From Rhodococcus rhodnii (GTDB lineage: Bacteria; Actinomycetota; Actinomycetes; Mycobacteriales; Pseudonocardiaceae), in the NCBI GenBank assembly GCA_000720375.1, contig JOAA01000016.1:1-64000 (forward strand): a stretch of 64,000 nucleotides of DNA, in the 5' to 3' direction. Below, piece by piece: positions 10,001 through 16,989 of the stretch. The notes under the pieces were generated by a model. It was not told the DNA's origin and did no database searches. It saw only the letters and a list, made by a program, of their open reading frames with translations. The stretch's first letter is position 1. Each line of letters opens with the position of its first letter. The position numbers and the translations under genes were made by a program.

Positions 10001-11130
10001 TGGAAGGCGTGACCGAGCAATTGGCGTCGTCCGAGGAGATCCAGGCGGGGGCTTATCGCCAGTTCTCGTCCGTCGTCGAGGCTCCAGGTGTCCTTTCGGC
10101 CGCTTTGCCAGAGCTGGAAGACACCGACCTGGCGGCGGTGCGGGCGGCGGTCGTCGAGGCCGCGGACCGTAAGGCCGCCGGTGAGACGGCCGTGATCACC
10201 AAGCTGCAGGACCTGCAGACAGCCTTGGCCGGTGGCTACGACATCGCCGCCGAGGAGCACGCGGGCCTGCTGACGGTCTCGGTCGCGGGTGAGGAAGGCG
10301 GCCGCCCGGTGGCGCAGGCCGCCAAGCAGGTCTCGACAAAACTGGCGGAACAGCGAGGCTTCCTGGACGAGCAGTACCAACGGATCTTCGCCGACTACCT
10401 GATCAGGGACCTCGCGGAGTGGCTGCGCGGGCAGATCACCGTGGCGGAGGACCTGGCCCGGCGGATGAACGAGGTGCTCGGCCAGGCGAAGTCGTCGCAG
10501 GGCGTGCACGTCCAGTTGGAGTGGAAGCCCTCCGCGGCCTTGGACGACGAGACTCGTCAGGCGTTGTCGTTGGTCCGGATGCCGTACGGCGAAAGGACTT
10601 CCGCACAGGACGCGACCTTGCGGCGGGTGTTCACGGAACGGATCGAGGCCGAGCGGGACACGCATTCCAGCGGTTACGCGGAAATCTTGTCGCGTGCCCT
10701 GGATTACCGCTCGTGGCACGCTTTCACCGTGCGCGTGGCCGACACCGGCCCTGATGGCGGCCCTCGGGTCCGCCGCCTGCGCCAGTTGTCTTCGGGCGAG
10801 ACGCGGCTCGTGTCCTACGTGACGCTTTTCGCCGCCGCTGCTGCGTTCTACGACGCGGTGAGCAGCAGTTCCGAGGACTTCAACCCGTTGCGACTGGTGT
10901 TGCTGGACGAGGCCTTCGAACGCCTTGACGACCCGACGATCGCCCGAATGCTCGGGCTGTTGGTCGACCTGGACATGGACTGGGTCATCACGTGGCCAAG
11001 CGGCTGGGGCGTCTCCGACAAGATCCCCCGCATGCACATCTACGACGTCCTGCGCCCGCGCAACGGCCGCGGCGTCGCGTGCACACAGACCACATGGGAC
11101 GGCTCAGCGATGGACCGGGTCGACCCATAG
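7075..11130 (+). CDS. jetC: JetC-like SMC ATPase (TIGR02680), Wadjet type III
   Basis: A 1351-residue SMC/MukB-like ATPase. The Walker A motif GTNGSGKS is at residues 34-41. Several hundred residues of Glu/Ala/Arg-rich coiled coil follow, interrupted near the middle by a globular segment (around VDFKADLPEADRAGLESALEASRLLNAWV, the hinge position). The C-terminal head carries the signature LSSGE and the Walker B LVLLDEAFERLDD. In Wadjet systems this motor extrudes DNA loops and detects small circular DNA, which JetD then cuts. The ATG at 7075 overlaps the jetB stop. The gene ends at 11130, where a convergent gene begins at once; no JetD (TIGR02679/DUF2399) reading frame follows. Confidence 0.9.
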   Translation: MTDRWRLHRGGIVNVWQYAEQTFDFSGGRAIFQGTNGSGKSRTLELLLPLCLDGDLRQLGSKGFDTVSIRRLMLDDYDGGPNRIGYAWVELKREGHTLTCGLGVKASKTSQQISDSWRFITPQRVGIDFQLAGPDRVPLGSAQLREVLGADCVLEEAAFRAKIAETVYGVPAVRYGDLLHLQRTLRNPDVGLKVLEGQLEQILSDALPPLDAAMIEQLATSFDDLESIRENITRLGTADKALRTFLKTYSDYALAGLRSAADRLKASEDNVRKLGTQSKKLTAELEKARSERAEAERAEQELEGGEQQAEETIGALKELPAFRDLQDLQSREKLVAASRSAATAALDVANKQRLAEDAAVDGVVRLLRRLAQDLDSAGEFGESLRTALQAAGLDTTLCPTLPRMAESESETITERVRAKPDPEAEPLPIERKVPPPVAGDELLTALTEAAERAGRAAKEARQRSALTLALHQQALEQEKQEQHVETLRSSARAAQLEATEAAGRRNQANQELVTESDVWLEQVRSWSVAGPLKSAKPERQLQLPSVEDLSANPGQARELTTAARQWTAPLVQTARDAAHAASARRTETRDAIAERDSELAALRAGKERSPATAVSRDSATGAAFYQLVDFKADLPEADRAGLESALEASRLLNAWVTPEGSVPDLEDVLASPTDAVSGPSLADVLVAVEVPNSPVPAARVTALLGGIALGESSAAMTLSVDGHWRAGALHGRGSKPAAEFVGAGARAAGRQRRISELEEELGSLRTELQAAEEQQRSANDVVAEWERHLEKFPGDEELIAKHTRMRTEQEATERANKHAQQLREEHDQMQNRWQATTADLLRQAGDAGLSPRSEDLRQAQQAAAEALGAAERLAEALRQRCRGTVEDLVDATHRYHTAVADRTTAESDADQRCAEYAAQAGTLSELTGSVGGEAKEIAARLAELEQSRKQMRVSLKDIREKITALREQAAKLDAQLEGVTEQLASSEEIQAGAYRQFSSVVEAPGVLSAALPELEDTDLAAVRAAVVEAADRKAAGETAVITKLQDLQTALAGGYDIAAEEHAGLLTVSVAGEEGGRPVAQAAKQVSTKLAEQRGFLDEQYQRIFADYLIRDLAEWLRGQITVAEDLARRMNEVLGQAKSSQGVHVQLEWKPSAALDDETRQALSLVRMPYGERTSAQDATLRRVFTERIEAERDTHSSGYAEILSRALDYRSWHAFTVRVADTGPDGGPRVRRLRQLSSGETRLVSYVTLFAAAAAFYDAVSSSSEDFNPLRLVLLDEAFERLDDPTIARMLGLLVDLDMDWVITWPSGWGVSDKIPRMHIYDVLRPRNGRGVACTQTTWDGSAMDRVDP

Positions 11131-11583
11131 GTCATTGGTCACCAGCGACGACAACTCGTCCGTCATCGCCTGCTGAAGTGCCGCTGCTGACAGGGTTCTG
11201 ACCAGTTCACCGAAGCTGACGGTGGACATCAGCCGGTCAGCGGTGGCGTCCATCTCGTCAAGCCGGGCCCGTTGCGGCTCAAGCCGGAACAGGTAGGCGA
11301 TGAGGTCCTCGGTGTAGTGGTTCTTCAGGTTCCACCGCCGCCGGAACATGGTGGCCGACAAGGATTCGTCCCGGGCAAGAATGCGTTCCCGGGACACCGC
11401 GTCGAACAACCGTGACTTGTCGCTGCCGTCCAGCACAGGCCCGGTGTGCCTCAGCAGGTCCTCGCGCAACAGGCTGAGGCCGAGCTCAAGAAACTGCCGG
11501 GTCTCCGGACTGTTGGCGATCCGGATCCGCGTGTCCGCCCGTGCGGCGAGAGCGATGTGGTGCAGCACATCGGAAAGGTCCAT
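11104..11583 (-). CDS. Small helical protein, possibly TetR-like DNA-binding
   Basis: A 159-residue protein of unknown function, convergent with jetC and overlapping its end by 27 nt. The ATG at 11583 has GGGGAG 3 nt upstream and is preferred over one at 11616. The sequence is almost all helical. A segment around LSATMFRRRWNLKNHYTEDLIAYLF resembles the recognition helix and following helix of TetR regulators, but the match is weak and the usual N-terminal start of a TetR domain is absent. It occupies the position where a JetD nuclease would be expected but shows no TOPRIM motif. Confidence 0.55.
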   Translation of the reverse strand: MDLSDVLHHIALAARADTRIRIANSPETRQFLELGLSLLREDLLRHTGPVLDGSDKSRLFDAVSRERILARDESLSATMFRRRWNLKNHYTEDLIAYLFRLEPQRARLDEMDATADRLMSTVSFGELVRTLSAAALQQAMTDELSSLVTNDLWVDPVHR

Positions 11584-11640
11584 GGTCTCCCCAATTTGCG
11601 CTCCCCAGCTGATCACAGCTTAACGGGGGCCAGACCTGGT

Positions 11641-11656
11641 GGGCCTGGACAGGCCC
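11641..11656. promoter_or_regulatory. Palindrome between divergent genes
   Basis: GGGCCT (11641-11646) and AGGCCC (11651-11656) are inverted around a 4-nt centre, in the 128-nt gap between the leftward TetR-like gene and the rightward small membrane protein gene. A palindrome in this position could be an operator for the regulator, but GC-rich palindromes are common in this genome. Confidence 0.25.
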
Positions 11657-11711
11657 CGGTACGGCCGGTCCACACTGCTGTGCTTAATTGGACATGAAAG
11701 GGGCCAGAAAC

Positions 11712-11903
11712 ATGGCACCAAAACTCGGCCGGACCATTGCGGGCGCGATCTACGGCGTACTACCGGGCGTAATTCTCGTACTGCTGGCCCACTTCGTGAT
11801 CATCGGCGAATGGCAGCTCACGATAGGCGCGAACGGACTAGCACAGGCATTCATCGGACTCGTTGCCGGAGCTGTCGTCGGCTACAACTGGCGCAGTTCC
11901 TAA
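11712..11903 (+). CDS. Small two-helix membrane protein
   Basis: A 63-residue hypothetical protein (MAPKLGRTIAGAIYGVLPG at its start) with two hydrophobic helices, about residues 10-32 and 44-58, and a short charged tail. The ATG at 11712 follows AAAGGGG at suitable spacing; an in-frame ATG at 11688 would lie upstream of that ribosome site. It precedes the ESX module by 117 nt and may be co-transcribed with it. No family is recognised. Confidence 0.6.
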   Translation: MAPKLGRTIAGAIYGVLPGVILVLLAHFVIIGEWQLTIGANGLAQAFIGLVAGAVVGYNWRSS

Positions 11904-12020
11904 ACCGTTCGGGTGACGCTGGCGCAGAGTCGGAGATTCAGGAACCGTTTCTGTGCCACTCTCATCATAGTTACGCAGGGTTCACAGCCTGGCGCAGCAT
12001 GTGACGGGGAGGAGCACAAG

Positions 12021-12476
12021 GTGCCTGTTGGGGAGCAGGGACCCGGAACCGCCGAACAGCAGGTCCGGCTCGAGGTCGCGATGGACAGGACGTTGCGTGC
12101 GGTCACAGGCGTTCTCGGCGCGGATTACGAATCTCGAGCCGTAGGTGGGGGTGGTACCAACGGCAAGTGGGTCTTCACCAGCCTGGACCAATTGGACGGC
12201 TTGATCAAAAAATGGAAGGACATCCGCGACGCCATACGTGATCGCCGATTCAGGATCGAACGGGCCAGAGAGCTTGTCGAACCGCCCGCAGCCGACATCA
12301 TGAGCGTGATCCAAGCCAAGGCACTCGAACACTCACTTGAGGCGATGGGGCAGCACGCAGGCAGCATGTACATGTATGCCGACGCCTACATCCAGAAACT
12401 TGAGCACGCCCGGACCCAGTACGTCGGCGTCGAAGACCAGAACACGACGCGCATGAAAAGCACACACGGTGGCTGA
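12021..12476 (+). CDS. Helical ESX-module protein, possible type VII substrate
   Basis: A 151-residue hydrophilic, mainly helical protein. The GTG at 12021 has GGGGAGGAG 6 nt upstream. Genes of this kind commonly stand first in the DUF3558-PPE-EspG gene groups of Pseudonocardiaceae. The C-terminal half (ALEHSLEAMGQHAGSMYMYADAYIQKLEHAR) resembles the long second helix of PE/WXG100 proteins. No WxG motif is present. It overlaps the next gene by 8 nt. A role as secretion partner of the PPE-like protein is inference from position. Confidence 0.6.
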   Translation: MPVGEQGPGTAEQQVRLEVAMDRTLRAVTGVLGADYESRAVGGGGTNGKWVFTSLDQLDGLIKKWKDIRDAIRDRRFRIERARELVEPPAADIMSVIQAKALEHSLEAMGQHAGSMYMYADAYIQKLEHARTQYVGVEDQNTTRMKSTHGG

Positions 12477-13107
12477 TCGAATGAATCGTTTCGCCAGAAC
12501 CATGCTCTGCGTATCCGTCGCACTGTTCGTCACGGCTGGGTGCTCGACGTCCGAACCAGGTTCACCTATCGCGAATCCAGGTTCGCAGCAGGCTCCGCAG
12601 ACCACTAGTCCAAGTGCCGCGAATCGGTACGGCGCGCCTTCGGTGTCCAAACCATTGGACGCAACACGGCTGCTGACTCAACCATGTGGCGCACTGACCA
12701 AGGTTCAACTTCAGAGCTTGAATCTTGCCGAGAGCGGAACCCCGGACACCGACAGCGCGGTCGCCAAGAACGTCGGGCCGAGCTGCACCTTCAGCAACAG
12801 CGGCGAAGGATCCTCCGTCGCCGTCAGCTTTCTGACCGGAAACAAGAACGGTCTGGCTGACACATATCGCGCGCACGCCGGAGGCGACTTCTCTGGATAC
12901 TGGATCGAAGCCACTGTGAACGGCTATCCCGGGGTGTTCAAGGACAGCAGAGACAACCGCAAAGACGGCCACTGCGTCATGAACGTGGGTATCTCGGACA
13001 CTCTTGCGTTTTTGGTCATCGAACAAGATCGACTCGGCGAAAAATCATGCGAACGGGCCATGCAAGTGGCTACCTTCGTGGTGCAGACGCTGAAGGCTGG
13101 TGGTTGA
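12469..13107 (+). CDS. DUF3558-type lipoprotein
   Basis: A 212-residue lipoprotein. The hydrophobic N-terminus ends in a lipobox (VTAGC), so the mature protein is anchored by Cys24 or so outside the membrane. A Ser/Pro/Gln-rich spacer is followed by a domain with PCGALTKVQLQSLNL, CTFSN and a late CVMNVGISD strand, the pattern of DUF3558 proteins. The GTG at 12469 overlaps the preceding gene by 8 nt; an ATG at 12481 is an alternative. The gene lies inside the ESX module, where DUF3558 lipoproteins are frequent companions of PPE/EspG genes. The molecular function is unknown. Confidence 0.78.
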   Translation: MADRMNRFARTMLCVSVALFVTAGCSTSEPGSPIANPGSQQAPQTTSPSAANRYGAPSVSKPLDATRLLTQPCGALTKVQLQSLNLAESGTPDTDSAVAKNVGPSCTFSNSGEGSSVAVSFLTGNKNGLADTYRAHAGGDFSGYWIEATVNGYPGVFKDSRDNRKDGHCVMNVGISDTLAFLVIEQDRLGEKSCERAMQVATFVVQTLKAGG

Positions 13108-14377
13108 CGTGTTCATGTCGGCCGAACAGATCTATCGGAACTTCACGGAGGCGCGGGGCGGCGAAGGGCTCGCTAGTGCTGCGGCGATCGTGAAGGAACT
13201 TGTCGCTGAGTATGAGCAGCAGGCTGATGAGATCATTCAGTTGACTGCGGCTATGGAATCGGCTTGGCAGGGGGATGCCGCTGGGGCCGCACAGCGGGGC
13301 GCTGGGCCGTTGGCGGTTGCTCATGCTCAGGCTGCTCCGGAGATCGATGTTGCTCAGGATCTTTCGATGCGGCAGGTTGGGTCGTTCGGTGATGCCAAGA
13401 ATTCTGTTCGGCCTGTTCCGCCTGAGCCTGGTTTTCCTGATCCGTGGATGATGGTCACTTCTCCGGATGCGGGTGCGACTTATAAGGGGCAAGTTGCTGC
13501 GTACAACGCCGCAGCCCAGCACAACGTGGACGTGATGAGCGCCTACGACAACGCCAGCACCTACAACACCACGCGGTTGCCTGGTTCTTACGGGTCGCTT
13601 TTGGCTGACAACGCTTCGATGGGCGTTGCGGGTCAAGGTGGCGGCTCGGTTCCTTCTGGTGGTGGGGATCAGCCGTCGCCGGTGGTTCAGGGTGGGACGG
13701 GGCCTGGCAGTGGGAATCCCGGGACTGGGAATCCCGGTGGCGGGCCGTCAGCGCGGCCGGGCGACGGGCCGAGCGGCGGGCCAGTCGTGCCGCCACCCTC
13801 AGGGCCTGGGCAAGGTGTGCCAACGCCATCAGGTCCGGGGCAAGGGGGACCTCAACCTCAGCAAGGCACCGACCCGGGCAGCTTTGTCCCGCCGACGCCC
13901 GGAAGTCCTGGTTCGGGCGGGCTCATCCCGCCCGGGACGACGCCTGTCACCGGCGGGAACAGCGTTGGGTTCGGACCCTACCCGGGCTCAGACAGCTTTG
14001 GCCAAGGCCGTGGCGCGGGATTCAGCACCGGGTCGGGACCAAGAACAGGCGCGGGCGGCCAAGCCCGCGAAGCAGGTTCAGGCGCGGCCGGACAAGGCCG
14101 AGGCAGTGGATCCGGCGCGCCGGGTTCAAGCAGCGGCCGCACCGGCGGTGGGCTGCCCAACGCCGGAGTCCAGCCAATTGCCGGGCGCGGCCCCCTGAGT
14201 CCAGTCGAAGGACCACGAGGTGCACGTAGCGGACCCGGCGCAGTGCCCATGGGCGCGTTCGGACCTGGGAGAAGCAGCGAAGACGAGGAGCACGAGCGGG
14301 CATCCTTCTTGCAGGAGCCCGATCCGGAAGCGATCTTCGGCACCGACGAGCAGACCGCGCCACCGGTGATCGAATAG
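13100..14377 (+). CDS. PPE-like protein with a Pro/Gly-rich tail (predicted ESX substrate)
   Basis: A 425-residue protein. Residues 1 to about 170 are helical and carry the WXG-type turn AMESAWQGDAAGAAQRG, the hallmark of WXG100/PPE-like helical hairpins. From about residue 175 the chain becomes low-complexity Gly, Pro and Ser (many GPGQG and GNPG units) to an acidic end. This layout fits actinobacterial PPE-domain substrates that depend on an EspG chaperone, which is encoded immediately downstream with a 1-nt overlap (TAGTG). The first 500 nt use many GCT, GGT and CAG codons, unlike the GC3-rich neighbours, which hints at a different origin or relaxed selection. Confidence 0.72.
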   Translation: MVDVFMSAEQIYRNFTEARGGEGLASAAAIVKELVAEYEQQADEIIQLTAAMESAWQGDAAGAAQRGAGPLAVAHAQAAPEIDVAQDLSMRQVGSFGDAKNSVRPVPPEPGFPDPWMMVTSPDAGATYKGQVAAYNAAAQHNVDVMSAYDNASTYNTTRLPGSYGSLLADNASMGVAGQGGGSVPSGGGDQPSPVVQGGTGPGSGNPGTGNPGGGPSARPGDGPSGGPVVPPPSGPGQGVPTPSGPGQGGPQPQQGTDPGSFVPPTPGSPGSGGLIPPGTTPVTGGNSVGFGPYPGSDSFGQGRGAGFSTGSGPRTGAGGQAREAGSGAAGQGRGSGSGAPGSSSGRTGGGLPNAGVQPIAGRGPLSPVEGPRGARSGPGAVPMGAFGPGRSSEDEEHERASFLQEPDPEAIFGTDEQTAPPVIE

Positions 14378-15105
14378 TGCTTCCGAGACCAGTCCGGCTC
14401 CCGGTTGATGCGTTGGCAACCCTGCTCAGGCATGCGCGCATCGGCGAATTGCCCGAGGTGCTGGCCCCTGTCGCGGTGTGGCGACACCACGACGAGGCTC
14501 AAGCTGCACAAGCCAGCGCCTACGAAGAAGCGAAGCGTCTCGGTTGGCTGGACAGCAGAGGCCAGCTGGATGTCGATGTAGCCGCAGCATTGTCGGTGCT
14601 GTGCCGGGCGAACGTCGAGTACTACGGATGGGTCGCGAGGCAACGAAGCATTCTGGCCGCGGCAACCGGCCGCAAAGCCATCCTGGCTATACGGGACGGC
14701 GCCGAAATCTCCTTGCGGAAAACCAAAGCGAGCAAGCTGGCCGAAGCGCTGGTCGAGCAACTTCCGGACATGCACCCCGGTTCCGGCACTCCAGTCTCTG
14801 TCTCCGTAGACGAACTGCGTGCGGCCACGAAGAAACAGAAACCGGCGCGGCCCGACCTACGACAGGTCCTCCAAGTCATGGCCCAGCCGTCGACGGGCAG
14901 CGGCGAACTGTGGGTCGCGGTGCGGGATTCCCTCGGCCGCCGCACGGAAATCACGCACCCGCTGCGCTACGCCGACACAGCGTGGGGACGATTCCTCAAC
15001 CTGGCAACGGTTTCCAGCGGCGGCGACCTGTGGCTGACGGTCGCCCCCGCTTCCCCGAGCGACCTGGTCACTCGTCTGCGGAGTCTTGAACGCGCCCTTG
15101 GCTAG
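14377..15105 (+). CDS. EspG-family ESX secretion-associated chaperone
   Basis: A 242-residue protein of the EspG family. EspG proteins bind the helical tip of PPE proteins in the cytosol and keep them soluble for ESX export. Visible family features are the N-terminal LPVDALATLLRHARIGELPEVL, a central AIRDGAEISLRKTKASKLAEALVEQLPDMHPGSGTPVSVSVDEL, and the closing strand-helix unit (GDLWLTVAPASPSDLVTRLRSLERALG). The GTG start shares its G with the preceding TAG stop. No EccB/C/D core secretion gene is in the window, so the module must use machinery encoded elsewhere. Confidence 0.82.
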   Translation: MLPRPVRLPVDALATLLRHARIGELPEVLAPVAVWRHHDEAQAAQASAYEEAKRLGWLDSRGQLDVDVAAALSVLCRANVEYYGWVARQRSILAAATGRKAILAIRDGAEISLRKTKASKLAEALVEQLPDMHPGSGTPVSVSVDELRAATKKQKPARPDLRQVLQVMAQPSTGSGELWVAVRDSLGRRTEITHPLRYADTAWGRFLNLATVSSGGDLWLTVAPASPSDLVTRLRSLERALG

Positions 15106-15457
15106 CGGCCTGCAGGCGTGCCACCGCATCAGCCGGGATCGACGCGAGCGACCACGACGTGCCGTCCTTCATCGCGATCTGCGTGGCGCTGACCTCGGAA
15201 ACCGACGACCACGGAACGGTCCGTGTCGCCAACACACCGCGCCGGCGCACGGAATCAGCGGTGACATAGAGACCGATGAGGCTCAGCCGAACCGCCAACA
15301 GCCCCCAGACCAACAGAAAAGCAACCAGCGAAATCAGCGTCTCGGCAAGACCGGCCAGAACGATCACGGCGACAGCCACGGCGCACATCACAGCCACGCC
15401 TCGGGCGAACGCCACGAAACGCAAATTCGCACCGACGCGCGTCCACTTGGCTGTCAT
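15068..15457 (-). CDS. Small membrane protein with a PH-like domain (paralogue 1)
   Basis: A 129-residue protein. Two hydrophobic helices (about residues 20-60) are followed by a compact beta domain (GLYVTADSVRRRGVLATRTVPWSSVSEVSATQIAMKDGTSWSL) of the bacterial PH type. It resembles the neighbour at 15529-16038 in order and in its opening KWTRV/KWRRV, so the two look like a duplicated pair. Its 3' end overlaps the convergent espG gene by 38 nt. Function unknown. Confidence 0.7.
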   Translation of the reverse strand: MTAKWTRVGANLRFVAFARGVAVMCAVAVAVIVLAGLAETLISLVAFLLVWGLLAVRLSLIGLYVTADSVRRRGVLATRTVPWSSVSEVSATQIAMKDGTSWSLASIPADAVARLQAASQGRVQDSADE

Positions 15458-15528
15458 TCATCCACGCTCCGTGCCCCGAGCCGGGCTCGCGCACCTCCGG
15501 GCTGCCCGGCACCGAGTCCGCTTAGATC

Positions 15529-16038
15529 TCACCTGGCCTGGGACGACATGCGGGATCGGGCCAACGCGCCCTGCAGTTGCCGCAGGATCTCGTGGGCTTC
15601 GGCGTCCGACATGAACATGCCACGGACCTCCGGCAGCGACTCGGCGTAGTGCACCGAGGTCTCGATCTCGCTGCCGTCGTTCAGCCGGATCCAGATCGCG
15701 TAGCCGCCCAGCAGGCGCAGGCCGGCCATCGGTTTGATCGTGAAGTCCTGGATCGAGGCCCATGACCAGGTCCTTTGCCGCAGGAGTGTGCGCTTGCGGA
15801 TGCCTTCCGTGCTGACGTAGAGGTCAGCACGGAACAGCCGCACGGCTGCGGTGGTCCACACGAGCAGGACCACTACGGCGAATCCGTGGGTTTGCCCACC
15901 GGCCGTTACCTGCTTCATGGAGTCGACCGCGACGATCAGCGCGAACAGGGCGCCGAGCACGGCCAAGCACCCCATCAGGCCCATGAACGCCCAGCGCGGT
16001 GCGACCCGTCGCCATTTCAACGTGACTAGCGGTACCAA
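15529..16038 (-). CDS. Small membrane protein with a PH-like domain (paralogue 2)
   Basis: A 169-residue protein with two N-terminal membrane helices and a PH-like beta domain (LYVSTEGIRKRTLLRQRTWSWASIQDF and following strands), then a C-terminal helix (AEAHEILRQLQGALARSR). A TTG at 16038 is taken as start because GGGGGA lies 4 nt upstream; later starts would remove part of the first helix. It is related to the downstream 15068-15457 gene and 71 nt separate them, so they may be co-transcribed. No function is known. Confidence 0.7.
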   Translation of the reverse strand: MVPLVTLKWRRVAPRWAFMGLMGCLAVLGALFALIVAVDSMKQVTAGGQTHGFAVVVLLVWTTAAVRLFRADLYVSTEGIRKRTLLRQRTWSWASIQDFTIKPMAGLRLLGGYAIWIRLNDGSEIETSVHYAESLPEVRGMFMSDAEAHEILRQLQGALARSRMSSQAR

Positions 16039-16103
16039 TCAGTCCCCCGACTCGTCGGCATGTGCACAGTGTAGTGAAATCCCGGGGCCTCTAGAGTTGA
16101 CTG

Positions 16104-16586
16104 ATGGTCATCGTGGTGATGGGCGTTTCCGGGGCCGGCAAGACGACGGTCGGCCGTGAGCTGGCGAAGCGGCTGGGCGTGGACTACGCCGAGGCCGACG
16201 AGTTCCACCCGCCGGAGAACATCGCGAAAATGTCGGCGGGCACCCCGCTGACCGACGACGACCGCTGGCCGTGGCTGCAGGCCATCGCGGCCTGGATCAG
16301 CGACCACCAGCAGACCAGCGGAGTTGTCACGTCATCAGCGCTCAAGCGCAAGTACCGCGATGTGCTCAGGACCGGTGGCGAGGTGTTCTTCGTGCACCTC
16401 GACGGCACGCGTGAGCTGATCGCGGAGCGCCTGGCGGCCCGCAAGGGGCATTTCATGCCGCCCGCGCTGCTCGATTCGCAGATCGCCGACCTCGAACCGC
16501 TGCAGCCGGACGAGCGCGGCGTGGTCCTGGACATCGACGCCGAACCCGACGAGCTGGTCGAAGCCGCGGTCCGTGCGGCTCGATGA
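16104..16586 (+). CDS. gntK: Gluconokinase (GntK type)
   Basis: A 160-residue P-loop kinase that phosphorylates D-gluconate to 6-phosphogluconate, feeding the pentose phosphate or Entner-Doudoroff route. The P-loop GVSGAGKTT is at residues 8-16. It is followed by the gluconokinase markers DEFHPPENIAKMSAGTPLTDDDRWPWL, the CSALKRKYRD-like block (here SSALKRKYRDVLR) and GHFMPPALLDSQIADLE. Length is normal for the family. The stop overlaps the next gene by 14 nt. No gluconate permease or gntR is adjacent. Confidence 0.93.
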   Translation: MVIVVMGVSGAGKTTVGRELAKRLGVDYAEADEFHPPENIAKMSAGTPLTDDDRWPWLQAIAAWISDHQQTSGVVTSSALKRKYRDVLRTGGEVFFVHLDGTRELIAERLAARKGHFMPPALLDSQIADLEPLQPDERGVVLDIDAEPDELVEAAVRAAR

Positions 16587-16950
16587 CGCGCGGGTCGCGC
16601 GCCTCGCGACAGTCGGCAAGGACGGCCAGCCGCACATCGTCCCGGTCACGTTCGCGGCCAGGGACGACGTCATCGTGATCGCGATCGACCACAAGCCCAA
16701 GTCGACCCGTGACCTCAAGCGGCTGCGCAACATCCAGGCCAACGACAGAGTGTCCCTGCTCGTCGACCACTACGACGAGGACTGGCGGCATCTGTGGTGG
16801 ATCCGTGCGGACGGAACCGCACGGATCACCGAGACCGCGGCCGAGCGGGCCTGGCTGATCGAGAAATACCCGCAGTACCAGGCGATACCCCCGGAAGGAC
16901 CATTCATCCTCATCCGGGTGACCCGGCAAACAGCCTGGTCAAGCTCGTGA
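16573..16950 (+). CDS. PPOX-class F420-dependent oxidoreductase (TIGR03668 type)
   Basis: A 125-residue split-barrel flavin/F420-binding protein. The N-terminal RLDDARVARLATVGKDGQPHIVPVTF and the following KPKSTRDLKRLRNIQANDRVSLLVDHYDEDW are typical of the actinobacterial TIGR03668 subfamily, predicted to use deazaflavin F420 as hydride carrier. The substrate is unknown. The GTG start lies within the end of gntK, so the two are probably coupled. The last two codons (TCG TGA) are provided by the 46-bp palindromic repeat that starts at 16944. Confidence 0.85.
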   Translation: MRLDDARVARLATVGKDGQPHIVPVTFAARDDVIVIAIDHKPKSTRDLKRLRNIQANDRVSLLVDHYDEDWRHLWWIRADGTARITETAAERAWLIEKYPQYQAIPPEGPFILIRVTRQTAWSSS

Positions 16951-16989
16951 GTGTTTCGTCCGGTTCTAACCGGCCAAAACACTCACGAG
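16944..16989. repeat. 46-bp palindromic repeat, copy 1 (convergent gene ends)
   Basis: A nearly perfect palindrome with arms CTCGTGAGTGTTT and AAACACTCACGAG around a CCGGTTCTAACCGG centre. This copy has two mismatched positions in one arm (TTTCGTCC instead of TTTTGGCC). It sits exactly between two converging genes, and both end in TCG TGA taken from its two outer arms. It probably acts as a bidirectional terminator or hairpin; there is no T tract. Further copies are at 43605-43650 and 62327-62372. Confidence 0.9.

Noticed and set aside
6838..11037. A 1399-codon open frame antisense to jetC
   Set aside because: It mirrors the high-GC codon pattern of jetC, has no recognisable motif and no ribosome site, while jetC shows clear ATPase motifs.
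11104..11583. The gene after jetC as a divergent JetD nuclease
   Set aside because: It is on the opposite strand, only 159 residues long, and lacks TOPRIM acidic motifs (a Glu and DxD).
13650..14200. Repeated GGG/GGC-rich segments that look like a DNA repeat array
   Set aside because: They encode the Gly/Pro-rich tail of the PPE-like protein; unit lengths vary and no constant DNA repeat is present.
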